A stretch of 64,000 bases of DNA from an uncultured Gemmatimonadota bacterium (lineage in GTDB: Bacteria > Latescibacterota > UBA2968 > UBA8231), in contig CAITNQ010000253.1 of NCBI GenBank assembly GCA_903893785.1, positions 30,175-94,174 on the forward strand, written 5' to 3'. Under the pieces are notes generated by a model. That model saw only the letters and a program-made list of their open reading frames with translations. It was not told the DNA's origin and did no database searches. The first letter of the stretch is position 1; every line of letters begins with the position of its first letter. Shown in pieces: positions 49,021-58,943 of this stretch. The translations under genes were made by a program, and so were the position numbers.

Positions 49021-49968
49021 ATGAACGAGTTGATCCCGAATCGCCTCAACCCACCAACGGCTCGCCGTCTCGAGGGGAAGGTTGCCATTGTCACCGGGGC
49101 GGGCGGCAACGTCGGCCGCGGCGTGACCCGCGTTCTGTGTCGCGAAGGCGCCACCGTGGTGCTCGCCAATCGCAAGGAGGACGCCGCCCGCGCCACCATG
49201 CGGGCCGTGCGCGCCGAGACCAAGGGCGCCTCGATGATGTTCGTGGCCACCGACCTGCTGCAACCAGCGGCGATCGAGACCATGGTGCAGCGCACGGTGG
49301 ATCGCCATGGCCGCCTGGACCTTTTGGTGAACAACAGCGGCATCGGTTTCGGCAAGCCCGTCGAGGAGGCAACCGAGGACTACTTCGACCTGGTGGTCGA
49401 CACCGACCTGAAGGGACTCTGGCTGGCCTGCAAATACGCCGTTCCTCATCTGGTGCAGGCGGCGGCCGCTTCGGGCAACGCCGCGATCGTCAACATCTCG
49501 TCGGTGCACGGTCACCAGGGCTGGGGCAATGACAGCGGTTACGCCGCCGCCAAAGCCGGTATCATCGGCCTGACGCGTTCGTTAGGCGCCGAACTGGCAA
49601 GTCGCAAGGTGCGGGTCAACTGCGTGTCGCCGGGATACATCCCTGAACCCGACTGGGCAGACCGTCGGGTGGCCAGTCTGCCGCCGCGGCTACGGCGCCA
49701 GTTCGTCGAGTTGTTCGGCGACACGCTGCGCAGTTGGTACCAGGCGGCGCAGCCCCTGCCGCGTCAGGGGCTGGCCATCGACATCGGCGAAGCCGTGGCA
49801 TTCTTCGCCTCAGACGCCGCACTGTTCGTTACCGGCCAGGACCTGCTGGTGGACGGTGGCCTGACGCAGCGCCCGGGGACGCCGGGCTGTGTTCCTGTGT
49901 GGCGCACCGAGAAAGGGCGCCAGATGCAGGAGTGGATTGATGCGCACGCGCCCGGCAAGCGTTCGTGA
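49021..49968 (+). CDS. Short-chain dehydrogenase/reductase
   Basis: LEGKVAIVTGAGGNVGRGVTRVLCREGATVVLANR...LVNNSGIGFGKPVEE...ISSVHGHQGWGNDSGYAAAKAGIIGLTRSLG. Confidence 0.93.
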   Translation: MNELIPNRLNPPTARRLEGKVAIVTGAGGNVGRGVTRVLCREGATVVLANRKEDAARATMRAVRAETKGASMMFVATDLLQPAAIETMVQRTVDRHGRLDLLVNNSGIGFGKPVEEATEDYFDLVVDTDLKGLWLACKYAVPHLVQAAAASGNAAIVNISSVHGHQGWGNDSGYAAAKAGIIGLTRSLGAELASRKVRVNCVSPGYIPEPDWADRRVASLPPRLRRQFVELFGDTLRSWYQAAQPLPRQGLAIDIGEAVAFFASDAALFVTGQDLLVDGGLTQRPGTPGCVPVWRTEKGRQMQEWIDAHAPGKRS

Positions 49969-50657
49969 AGGACTCGCCGCCCCTGCCAGCCACGGGTTCG
50001 GCACCGGTCGTGCCGGCCAGATCAGCGCGCCGGTACTCCCTCGGTGAAGAGGTCGCCAACAGCCTGACGCACGGGGTCGGGGTCGGTCTGGCCATCGCGG
50101 CCCTGGTGTTGCTTGTTGCCTTTGCAGTGCTGACCCACGATGGCTACCGGCTCGCCAGCGCCATCGTCTACGGCGTGGCGCTCATTCTGGCCTATCTTGC
50201 CTCGGCTTTCTACCACGGCGTGCCGCACCCCCGGGCCAAGCCCGTGCTCAAGATCATCGACCACTGTGGCATTTACCTCCTGATCGCCGGCACGTACACG
50301 CCGTTTTGCCTGGTGACCCTCAGGCACGCGCACGGGTGGTGGCTTTTCGGGGTCATCTGGGGACTGGCCGTCGCCGGCATTGCCGCTGAGGCGTTCTGGA
50401 CCTACCGCCCCCGGTGGCTGTCCGCGTTAGTCTACCTGGCCATGGGGTGGCTCGTGGTCGTCTCCTTTGGCCCCCTGATGGCCAACTTGGCCCCTGGTGG
50501 GTTCCGCCTGCTGGCGGCCGGTGGGCTGGCCTACACCATGGGCACTGCCTTCTATGTTCTGCAGCGCTTCCGCTACATGCATACCGTATGGCATTTCTGG
50601 GTCATGGCGGGCAGCGCGTGTCACTTTCTGGCGGTGCTGCTCTACGTCGTCAAGTGA
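49965..50657 (+). CDS. Hemolysin III / YqfA-family membrane protein
   Basis: YSLGEEVANSLTHGVGVGLAIAALVLLV...LASAFYHGVPHPRAKPVLKIIDHCGIYLLIAGTYTPFCL. Confidence 0.92.
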   Translation: MKDSPPLPATGSAPVVPARSARRYSLGEEVANSLTHGVGVGLAIAALVLLVAFAVLTHDGYRLASAIVYGVALILAYLASAFYHGVPHPRAKPVLKIIDHCGIYLLIAGTYTPFCLVTLRHAHGWWLFGVIWGLAVAGIAAEAFWTYRPRWLSALVYLAMGWLVVVSFGPLMANLAPGGFRLLAAGGLAYTMGTAFYVLQRFRYMHTVWHFWVMAGSACHFLAVLLYVVK

Positions 50658-50834
50658 GCCGCGGTTGCCGCGTGACCGCGGGGCGAAAGACCGCGCCCCG
50701 CGCCCCTGTCAACGCCTGGTGCATCTGGCCCACGGAACCGGTGGCAGTACATTCGGGATAGACACCGGGCGCTGCGGTCGTCGTACCGCCGCGCGTCAGC
50801 GGCCATTAACTCCGTTTTCCACAAGGGGGATACC

Positions 50835-51497
50835 ATGCGTACCTCGACTCGTCGGACCATTGCCGTAGCCCTGTGCGGCGCGCTGGCGCTGCTTGGGTGC
50901 AGCGCGACCATGAAGGGCGGTGGCCTGGGGGCCGGTGCGGGTGCGGGTCTGGGGGCCCTGATCGGCAAGAAAGCCGGCAACACCACCATGGGCGCCCTGG
51001 TGGGAGCCGCCGTGGGCGGCACGGCCGGGGCTCTCATCGGCAAGCACATGGACAAACAGGCGGCCGAACTGCAGGCGGGCCTGGGCGACGCCAAGGTGGA
51101 ACGCGTGGGCGAAGGGATCAAGGTCACCCTGGGTTCCGGGATCCTCTTTTCGACCAACTCCGCCCAACTGCAGGCTGAAGGCCGCACCAACATCACCAGC
51201 TTGGCGCAGGTCCTGACCAAGTACCCGGACACCAACGTGCTGGTCGAGGGGCACACCGATGCCGACGGCACCGAAGCCTACAACCAGAAGCTGTCTGAGC
51301 AGCGCGCCGCCGCCGTGGCCGACATGCTCAAGTCAATGGGTGTCGCCGCTGACCGGCTCACGGCTGTGGGACACGGCGAGTCGGTGCCTGTGGCGGACAA
51401 TGCAACGCCGGCGGGCAAACAGCAGAACCGGCGCGTTGAGGTGGCGATCTTCGCCAACGAGGCAATGAAAGCCGCCGCCGCGAAGGGGCAGCTGTGA
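50835..51497 (+). CDS. OmpA-family lipoprotein with glycine-zipper region
   Basis: ALLGCSATMKGGGLGAGAGAGLGALIGKKAG...VEGHTDADGTEAYNQKLSEQRAAAVADMLKSMGVAADRLTAVGHGESVPVADNATPAGKQQNRRVEV. Confidence 0.93.
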   Translation: MRTSTRRTIAVALCGALALLGCSATMKGGGLGAGAGAGLGALIGKKAGNTTMGALVGAAVGGTAGALIGKHMDKQAAELQAGLGDAKVERVGEGIKVTLGSGILFSTNSAQLQAEGRTNITSLAQVLTKYPDTNVLVEGHTDADGTEAYNQKLSEQRAAAVADMLKSMGVAADRLTAVGHGESVPVADNATPAGKQQNRRVEVAIFANEAMKAAAAKGQL

Positions 51498-51642
51498 CAG
51501 CGGCCGGCGCCCGGGGGCGCCGGCACCGCGTGGCACGCGCGCGCGCCGAAGCGCCCGGCGCTGGCCAGGTGGAGACCCTTGCCGGCGCCCGCCCGGGCCG
51601 TCCGGGTGCGGGGAACTGGCGGGGAAGGCGACTGGGAGGCTG

Positions 51643-52623
51643 ATGTCCGTGGAAACTCCCTCTGAGCCCAAAGGGCGCATCCTGGTCGTGGACGACGAGG
51701 AACTGGTGGGGCGGCTGCTGGAGTATCTGCTGACCGATACTGGTTACGTGGTCCATCGGGCCACGGGTTTCGAGCAGGCGCGCCAGTTGATGGCAGACGA
51801 GGCCGTGGATCTGGTTACGCTCGACATCAGGATGCCGGGCGTCATCGGTCTCGAGGCGCTGAGCTGGCTCCGCCAGCACCACCCGGAGGTGGGAGTGGTC
51901 ATGGCCACCGGGCTGGACAGCCTCGACCTGGTCATCGAAGCCATGCGCCTGGGCGCCTACAGCTACATGGTCAAACCGTTCCACATGGACCTGGTGGCGC
52001 GCGAGATCGAGAGAGCCATGGAACGCCAGCGGTTGGTGGCCGAGAATCGCGCCCACCAACAGCACCTGGAACAGCGCGTGGCCGAGCAGACGCAGCAGCT
52101 GCGCGAAGCCTACGCGCGGCTGGAACGCCAGGTGCGTGAGCTGGAAGGTCGTGACCAGTTGGTGCGCTGCCAGCTGGAGGGGCCCACCCACGCCCAGGCG
52201 GGCGAGTTGGTTCTCCAGGTGCTGCACCAGGTTCTGGCCGTCGACCTGGCCCTGCTCGTCCGCGTGGAGGGCGAAGAGGCGCATCTGGCCGGTGTGCTCG
52301 GGCCGGGGGGCCAGGTGCGCGTCGACGACCTGGGACCTGAGGTCGCCAACTGGCATGACCCACTGCAACTGACCCGACGGGTAGCGCGGACGCGGGAGAG
52401 CTTCAACGACCCGGGGCGGGGCACGGCCATGCCTCTGGTATACCAGGACGAGGTGTTGGCCGTGCTCTGGGTCCGTGGCCTGGAAGCGGAGGACCACCGG
52501 GATGCCCGTAACGTGCTGTGGCGTCTCGGCCAGGCGTCGGCCCCGGTCCTGTGGGCCGCGCGGGTCAAAGAAGAGCTGGACAGCGGCCGCCTCCAGGTCG
52601 ATGAGCTCCTGAAGCTCCAGTGA
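51643..52623 (+). CDS. Response regulator with C-terminal coiled coil and GAF-like domain
   Basis: RILVVDDEELVGRLLEYLLTDTGYVVHRATGFEQARQLMADEAVDLVTLDIRMPG...YSYMVKPFHMDLV. Confidence 0.88.
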   Translation: MSVETPSEPKGRILVVDDEELVGRLLEYLLTDTGYVVHRATGFEQARQLMADEAVDLVTLDIRMPGVIGLEALSWLRQHHPEVGVVMATGLDSLDLVIEAMRLGAYSYMVKPFHMDLVAREIERAMERQRLVAENRAHQQHLEQRVAEQTQQLREAYARLERQVRELEGRDQLVRCQLEGPTHAQAGELVLQVLHQVLAVDLALLVRVEGEEAHLAGVLGPGGQVRVDDLGPEVANWHDPLQLTRRVARTRESFNDPGRGTAMPLVYQDEVLAVLWVRGLEAEDHRDARNVLWRLGQASAPVLWAARVKEELDSGRLQVDELLKLQ

Positions 52624-52633
52624 GGTTTTTCTG

Positions 52634-54874
52634 ATGGCTGATGGAGCCCACCCGCGTCGGGGGGAGAGAACGGCTAACGACGCCGGCTCGCCCCAGCGGG
52701 ACCTGCTGGCCCTCGAGCAGTTCCTCGAGGAGATGGCAGACCACGCGCGTGCCGGTCGGGCCACCAGTCCGCCAGCTCGCGGGGGGGCGGAGTACACGGC
52801 CGAGCGCGCCTGGGTAGCGGCGGGCCTGGGATGCGCGGCAGGCGATCTGCTGTCGCTGACCCCCGGGGCCGAAGCCGGGCGCGACGCGGGGCGACGTTTC
52901 TTTGGCCTGGCCGTGGCCGGCGGGCAGCTGCTGGTCCGCGACGACGCTCTGCAGGCCTATGTGCAGGGCGTGTCGCTGGAGCGCCTGCGGGACGCGGCAA
53001 CCCGGCGTGCCCTGCTCGAACTTCACCTTGACGCCATCGAGGTGGAGGCGCCGCCGCCTGACAGTGTCCTTGGGGCCTGGGTGAGTGTCGCGCGCGGGGT
53101 AGCGCCCGAGCCGGGGCACGCCGACGGCATCCGCTTCGTGCATCCGGGACGGCCCGGCGAGGAACTCACCTACCAGGTGCTGGCCCTGATGTCGGCCGAA
53201 CTGCACCAATTCTATCAGGAGAACCGGCCCGATCCCCAGGCGCCGCCCGAGTTGCGCGGTCTGGCCGTGCTGACCGGAGAGGTTCTCGCGCGGGTTGCCG
53301 GTCACCGGGTCGGACAGCCGGGACGGGATGTGTTCGGTCGCGTCCTGGCGGCACCGTTGGCCGTGCCCGGGGGGCACGTGGAGGCTGGCCCGGGCGTTTC
53401 GTTGTCGCCTTCGGGGGAATACCGCGCCGAGCGCAGCGGTTACCTATGCCTGGCCCAGGGCCAACTGGCCATCCTGTCGCCGGTGTGGAACGACGCCGAT
53501 GACATGCATGCCTACTGGCTACTGCTCGACGGGCGAGCCCATCCCCTGACCGAGGCCATGGTCCACCAGTGCCTGGCCGATGCCGGGATCACCACGGGCG
53601 TGCAACAAGATGCCGTCGCCCTGATGGTCAAGCAGGTCCAGTCCGGGACCCACGCCATCGGTCTGGTGCTGCTGGCCGAAGGCGCGGTGCCCGTGAACGG
53701 CGATGATGCTCAGGTGGAGATGGTAGTCGACCTGCAGCGCCGGGCCGGTCGCGAGGCGGCCGATGGATCGATCGACTTCCGCGAAGTCAACTACACCCCG
53801 ACAGTGCGCGTCGGGCAGCCGATCGCCCGGCGTCGGCCGGCCCGGCTCGGTGCCGCGGGCCACGACATCAAGGGCCGCGTACTGGGCGCTCGGCCCGGGC
53901 AGGAGCTGGCCCTGCGCGCCGGTCAGCATGTCGATGTCGTGATCGAGGACGACGTCGAGGTGTTTATTGCCGGCACTGAGGGTGTGGTACGCCGTCAGGG
54001 CGATGAACTGCGGATCGTGCGCCAGCTGGTGATCAAGGGCGATGTCGATTTCGCCACCGGGAACCTGGACTTCCGGGGCGAGATCCATGTCGGCGGATCG
54101 GTCGTCCAAGGGTTCTCGGTCAAAGCGACCGAGACCGTGACCATCGCCCATACGGTGGAGAATGGCAGTACCGTCATCTCGTCGGCCGATGTGGTAGTGG
54201 GCCACGGCATCATCGGTCGACGCACGCGCGTGACGGCCAACGGGCACGTCCGGGCCCAGTTCATCCACGAAGCCCGCGTGGACGCCGGTGGCGACATCAT
54301 GGTGGGCAACTACGCGTACCACGCCGAGTTGCGTGCCGACGGCAAGGTCGTGGTCCACAAGGGAACAGGTAATCGGGGCGGCAGCATCCTGGGGGGGACG
54401 GTCTGGGGGCAGGACGGCGTCGAGGCTTACCAACTCGGGTCGTCCAACGGGATCGGCGGCACGGTGGTTGCTGGTCTCCAGCCGGGCGAAGCCCAGCAGC
54501 TCGACCGCATTAAGACCACAGCCAGCACCTGCCAGGACCACCTGCAGAAGGTGCTGCGCCGCTTCGGTCTGGCCCGCATCGACGTGGACCAGATCCGGAA
54601 CCAGGTGGCGGCCGCCACCGGCCCGCAACGTCGCGTCCTGGTGCACAATGCCCATCAGTTGGGCCAACTGGTACAGCTGTACCAGAAGCTGCAGGCGGAA
54701 CAGGCGGTCATCGAAGGCCGCATCCGCACCGCGGCCAAAGGCGCGAGCATCACGGTGCGTGGGACGGCGTACTGGGGCGTCACCGTTCGGGTGGGGGAGT
54801 ACCGCCGCAAGTTGGCCGCCGATGTCGAGTCGCCGCGGTTCCACATCTACGCCGGCCAGATGGTGGAACGCTGA
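52634..54874 (+). CDS. FapA/DUF342-family protein
   Basis: YTPTVRVGQPIARRRPARLGAAGHDIKGRVLGARPGQELALRAGQHVDVV...GDVDFATGNLDFRGEIHVGGSVVQGFSVKATETVTIAHTVENGSTVISSADVVVGHGIIG. Confidence 0.85.
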   Translation: MADGAHPRRGERTANDAGSPQRDLLALEQFLEEMADHARAGRATSPPARGGAEYTAERAWVAAGLGCAAGDLLSLTPGAEAGRDAGRRFFGLAVAGGQLLVRDDALQAYVQGVSLERLRDAATRRALLELHLDAIEVEAPPPDSVLGAWVSVARGVAPEPGHADGIRFVHPGRPGEELTYQVLALMSAELHQFYQENRPDPQAPPELRGLAVLTGEVLARVAGHRVGQPGRDVFGRVLAAPLAVPGGHVEAGPGVSLSPSGEYRAERSGYLCLAQGQLAILSPVWNDADDMHAYWLLLDGRAHPLTEAMVHQCLADAGITTGVQQDAVALMVKQVQSGTHAIGLVLLAEGAVPVNGDDAQVEMVVDLQRRAGREAADGSIDFREVNYTPTVRVGQPIARRRPARLGAAGHDIKGRVLGARPGQELALRAGQHVDVVIEDDVEVFIAGTEGVVRRQGDELRIVRQLVIKGDVDFATGNLDFRGEIHVGGSVVQGFSVKATETVTIAHTVENGSTVISSADVVVGHGIIGRRTRVTANGHVRAQFIHEARVDAGGDIMVGNYAYHAELRADGKVVVHKGTGNRGGSILGGTVWGQDGVEAYQLGSSNGIGGTVVAGLQPGEAQQLDRIKTTASTCQDHLQKVLRRFGLARIDVDQIRNQVAAATGPQRRVLVHNAHQLGQLVQLYQKLQAEQAVIEGRIRTAAKGASITVRGTAYWGVTVRVGEYRRKLAADVESPRFHIYAGQMVER

Positions 54875-55087
54875 CATGGCCCTGTCAGTGCGCGACCAAC
54901 AGGCTTGCGGGCGCCGCGGCCAAGCGCAGCGCGGGGTCATCGCCGCACTCGTCGCCGGGCCGGCCCGAAGGTTGGCCAGCGCCACCGACGGCAGCGGCGT
55001 CAGATCAGGGCGGTCGCTGTGGCTGAACTGCCGGACGGCCGACCGCACGGCAGGTGGAACAGGGTCAGCGACGTGGGGGAGGGCAAG

Positions 55088-55468
55088 GTGAGCCGGCACC
55101 ACATACTGGCGGTGGACGACGACCCCGTGATCTTGGAGATCTACGCCCGGGCGTTCGACGATACCCCGTACGACGTTTCGGTCGCCGCTGACGGGCCCGC
55201 GGCGTTGGCCCTGGCGCGCCAGGACCAACCTGATATCGTCCTCCTGGACGTGCAGTTACCGGGTCTGCGCGGCAGCGAATTGCTGCCACTCATCAAGCAG
55301 TCCTGCCCCGACACCTCGGTCATCGTGGTCTCAGGGCAGACCTCGGTAGCCGAAGCGCGGCGCTTCCTTGCCAACGGGGCCTTCGATTTCCTGCCCAAAC
55401 CGTTCAGTCTCAAGCACTTGCTCGACGTCGTCGAAAACTGGCGGCTCAGCCGCGAGTTCGGCTGCTGA
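55088..55468 (+). CDS. Stand-alone CheY-like response regulator
   Basis: HHILAVDDDPVILEIYARAFDDTPYDVSVAADGPAALALARQDQPDIVLLDVQLPGLRGSELL...FDFLPKPFSLKHLL. Confidence 0.88.
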   Translation: MSRHHILAVDDDPVILEIYARAFDDTPYDVSVAADGPAALALARQDQPDIVLLDVQLPGLRGSELLPLIKQSCPDTSVIVVSGQTSVAEARRFLANGAFDFLPKPFSLKHLLDVVENWRLSREFGC

Positions 55469-55543
55469 GCCGCACAGCCCGGCAGGCCCCTCCCTGGCCG
55501 GGTGGCAGCCGGGGCTGTTGTCTGACCGCGACGCCGGCCGGGC

Positions 55544-55837
55544 TCAGGCGGTCAGGCGGCACTGCCTGGCCAGGTGCCCCACCGCGGCCTCCAGTGCCGC
55601 CGGAGTCAGCTGCGGGAGACTGGCCAAGTCGAACTCGCAGGCTTGACTGCGACGCCCGCCGGCCAGCAGTAGGCCGATGCGGTACGTGCCATGGTCTGTC
55701 GACTCCACCAGGCAGGCGGCAACGCCGCCCAGGCGCTGCAACCGGACCCACGGCGCCACAGTCTGCCACCGGTGTAACTCAGCTGCCATCGACCGGCTGC
55801 GCAGATAACAGACCAGATCGTCATCACGCAACTCCAT
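55544..55837 (-). CDS. Hypothetical protein (97 aa)
   Basis: MELRDDDLVCYLRSRSMAAELHRWQTVAPWVRLQRLGGVAACLVESTDHGTYRIGLLLAGG...; coherent amphipathic composition, no recognised domain. Confidence 0.45.
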   Translation of the reverse strand: MELRDDDLVCYLRSRSMAAELHRWQTVAPWVRLQRLGGVAACLVESTDHGTYRIGLLLAGGRRSQACEFDLASLPQLTPAALEAAVGHLARQCRLTA

Positions 55838-55910
55838 CGGTAGCCACCCCCCTGTGATCGGCCTGAGGTACCCGCCGCCCGTGCGTCGGCCGCGCGGGCG
55901 ACACCGGGTC

Positions 55911-57239
55911 TCACCGGTTCGCCGCGACCATGGGCCGCCAGTTCACCACGCCCTGGTCGCGCCAGAAGCTCACCGTGCGCAGTTCGTCGCGCGGGGTCGT
56001 CAACTCTCGTTCGGCGCCATTGGCGCCCACCTGCCGCAGCAGTAGGTATCCCGGCTCGGGGTCTGCCGCCACCTGCAGGCGCGTCGAGGACGCGGACAGC
56101 ACCACGCTGCCGTCCGCCTGCACGGTCAGGTCAGGAACCACGAAAGTCAGCAGCAGATCGGGCCGTACCGCGCCGTTCAGGTGCAGGCCCAGCGGGCGGT
56201 CGCGCAGCGCCCGAGCTGCCTGGTGGATCTGCTCCCGCAACTCCCGGTGCCGGGTGTCACTGGTGTCTGCCTGGCGCGTCGATACGAACAGCTGCCGGAG
56301 GGCCCCCAGCACGCGCATGAACACCTTCTGGTTGGCTGGGTTGCTGCGCAGATAGCCCCGGTTGGCCAAGGCCATGCGGCCCGACACCGCGCGGTTGAAG
56401 AAATCGAGCAGGGCGGCGTCCAAGGCTTCCACAGGCCGCGGACCCACCACCCGGTAGAAGGCCTGCAGATCGACCCGGACCCGGTCGCCCACGACCCGGA
56501 TCAACTGCCCCAGCTGGACTTCGCAGGACACCCGGGTGGCCTTGACCAGGCGGTTCACCCGGCGTTCCTCGATGGCTAGTCGCTGCGCCTGCAATTGGTG
56601 TTCCTGGGACACCCTACTAGCCTGCGTCTGCATCACCTCCAGCGCATGGCGATGGTCCTCGAAACCACCAATGGTGACTTCGCACGCCGACAAATCGCCG
56701 CCGACATGGACTGCGGTGGCCGCCACCAGACAGCAAGCGTCTGCATCGCCGGCGACGTGGATGCTACCGGCCGTGATCTGGGCGTGGGCTGCGCCGCCGT
56801 TGACCACCACCTGCTGCTGAGCTTTCACCGTGCACGGGCGACCCGGCGCGCCGCTGAGGTTGCCGTCCACCAGGACGGAGCGGTCGCTGCGCGCCTCGCA
56901 CCCGGCACCCAGGTCGCCCATGACGCGGCCGCTGGCCCAGCCGGCATCGAAGGCCTCGGCCCCGGACGGCAGCGAGTCGCACTCGACCAGCGGCCCCGCG
57001 TCGAACACTCCCTGCCGCGTCAGCTCCAGGTCGTCCGGAACGGGGATTAGCCGCGGCGGCGGTGGTCGATGGGACGCCCGGTTGCGGCCAGCCGCCGGCA
57101 CCACCAGGAGGCCGCGGATCTCGCTCTGCCTGGGGGTCGATTCGTCTTGGGCCGAGGGTTGACAGGCAGCGTCTGAGTCTGCCTGTTTGGCCATTGGCGG
57201 GGGCGAGGATGTTTCCGGCACGCGTTCTTCGCTTGGCAA
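55911..57239 (-). CDS. Second FapA/DUF342-like protein (atypical N-terminus)
   Basis: SDRSVLVDGNLSGAPGRPCTVKAQQQVVVNGGAAHAQITAGSIHVAGDADACCLVAATAVHVGGDLSACEVTIGG followed by a coiled-coil segment. Alternative start at 57194. Confidence 0.6.
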   Translation of the reverse strand: MPSEERVPETSSPPPMAKQADSDAACQPSAQDESTPRQSEIRGLLVVPAAGRNRASHRPPPPRLIPVPDDLELTRQGVFDAGPLVECDSLPSGAEAFDAGWASGRVMGDLGAGCEARSDRSVLVDGNLSGAPGRPCTVKAQQQVVVNGGAAHAQITAGSIHVAGDADACCLVAATAVHVGGDLSACEVTIGGFEDHRHALEVMQTQASRVSQEHQLQAQRLAIEERRVNRLVKATRVSCEVQLGQLIRVVGDRVRVDLQAFYRVVGPRPVEALDAALLDFFNRAVSGRMALANRGYLRSNPANQKVFMRVLGALRQLFVSTRQADTSDTRHRELREQIHQAARALRDRPLGLHLNGAVRPDLLLTFVVPDLTVQADGSVVLSASSTRLQVAADPEPGYLLLRQVGANGAERELTTPRDELRTVSFWRDQGVVNWRPMVAANR

Positions 57240-57755
57240 GGGAGCATATTGGTCGGGTAGTCGGCTAGCAATTGCCGTGCCGTCTCCGGGAGAACGACGA
57301 TACCCATGCGTGACAATGGGTTATCCGCCCGTCGGGCAGTTTGAACGAGGGTTCGGACGCCCTATGGCGACTCGCGACGCAGCTGCGCTGGTGGTTTGGC
57401 GCAGCCCCGATGGCGAGCTCGCGCCCGGTGGCCTTGGCGGACCGCACCGGCGACTGAATGGGCAGGTGATTCGTCTCTGACGGCAAAAAGCGACACTCGG
57501 GCCATGTGGCTGTCGCCGCCGCGCGACAGCCTGCTTGGCGCGGCGGGCAGCGCGTTCGTCCTGGCTCTATGGGGTGCTTGGTGCCTGTGGACGCGTCGAG
57601 TCCTTGGACTGGATTTTGCTCAACCCGCCTTCCGACCGCCCATGCGCGCGCGGGCTCGTGACGGCCCTGTACGGCGGAGTACCCCGCCCGGTGGCCCAGT
57701 AGGGCCAGAGGACGCACAGGGTGCGGGACGGGCATCCAGGAGGATCCGCGGGACC

Positions 57756-58658
57756 ATGAAACTGCTGCTGGTGGAGGACTCGGGGTCGCTGCGCAGCATC
57801 GTGCGCACCATGCTCAGCCAGATGGGTTACGACGACGTCGTCGAGGCCACCGACGGTGAAGAGGCCTGGACGTGTCTGCATCGGCAGGCCTACGATGCCC
57901 TGCTCACGGATTGGAACATGCCCAATGTCTCCGGCATCGATCTGGTGCGCCGAATCCGGCAGGATGCACAGCTGGCATACCTCCCCGTGGTCATGCTGAC
58001 CACCCGCAGCCAGCGTGACGATATCCTGTCCGCCTACAAGGCGGGGGCCGACAGCTACGTCACCAAGCCCTGCAAGCCTTCCCACCTGAAGGCCCGCATC
58101 GAGCATGCCATTGCCCAGCAGGTGGGCCGGCGCCAGCGCCTCAAAGAAGCCGGCGAAGAGATCATCCGCGGCTGCCGCCGCTACAGCACCGATCGGCGCG
58201 GACCGTACGTGCTGATTTTCGAGGTCGATACAGATGTCGATCGGCTGGCGGTCGGCCAGGACAACTCGCTGGTGAACTTCTACACGCTCCTGGCCGGCGC
58301 GCTGGAAGACATCAACCATCAGTGTACCGGACTGGCGGCTGGGTACAGCATCGAGTCAGACACCCAAGAAGTGACTCGCCTCGTGAAAACCGACCGCCAC
58401 GCGCGCGTGGTGCTGGTTTCCTCGCGCGGCCCCGACGGAATCCCGCTGGCGCGGCTGCTGCGGTTCTCAGGCGAACGCCTGTCCATGATCGCCGTCGTCT
58501 GCGACGCCATTGCCGGCCTGGCCGCTGACCATCGTGACGGCCTGGTGAAGCGGGGCATTCAGTTGCTTGAGCGCACGAGGCTGACCCGGGCAGAATGGGT
58601 CGACGTCCTGGCGCCCCATCTGATCCCCGGACCCACCGCCAGCGTCATGCACGACTGA
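57756..58658 (+). CDS. Response regulator with unrecognised C-terminal domain
   Basis: MKLLLVEDSGSLRSIVRTMLSQMGYDDVVEATDGEEAWTCLHRQAYDALLTDWNMPNVSGIDLV...ADSYVTKPCKPSHL; about 170-aa extension. Confidence 0.88.
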   Translation: MKLLLVEDSGSLRSIVRTMLSQMGYDDVVEATDGEEAWTCLHRQAYDALLTDWNMPNVSGIDLVRRIRQDAQLAYLPVVMLTTRSQRDDILSAYKAGADSYVTKPCKPSHLKARIEHAIAQQVGRRQRLKEAGEEIIRGCRRYSTDRRGPYVLIFEVDTDVDRLAVGQDNSLVNFYTLLAGALEDINHQCTGLAAGYSIESDTQEVTRLVKTDRHARVVLVSSRGPDGIPLARLLRFSGERLSMIAVVCDAIAGLAADHRDGLVKRGIQLLERTRLTRAEWVDVLAPHLIPGPTASVMHD

Positions 58659-58943
58659 CCTGGCCCGCGCCGTTCGGCGTTCGCACACCCGGGCGCTTCC
58701 CGACGGTGGCCGCCGCCGCCAACGACCGGGTCCTGCGGCGGGCGGCCGGAGCGCTCGCCCCACCCGGCATCGGGCCCCGGCCGCGCAGCGTCGGGTGCAC
58801 TGCTCCCGTCGGACCTCCGTGCATGTATCTTTCCCTGGCTTGACTGGGTCTGAGATGGGGCGGGCCCTGCGCCCGTGGCGCTGGGGCGGTGTGCCCGCAC
58901 CGGCGTGCGCACCGCCTGTCACCCGATGCCGATGGGGAGGCAC

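Noticed and set aside
51503-51524. GCCGGCGCC-CGGG-GGCGCCGGC hairpin after the OmpA-like gene
   Set aside because: No following T-tract; plausible transcript-end stabiliser but not supportable as a terminator from sequence alone.
53519-55228. 569-aa minus-strand ORF opposite the fapA-like gene
   Set aside because: Shadow ORF with no domain signature; the plus strand has a clear FapA/DUF342 protein.
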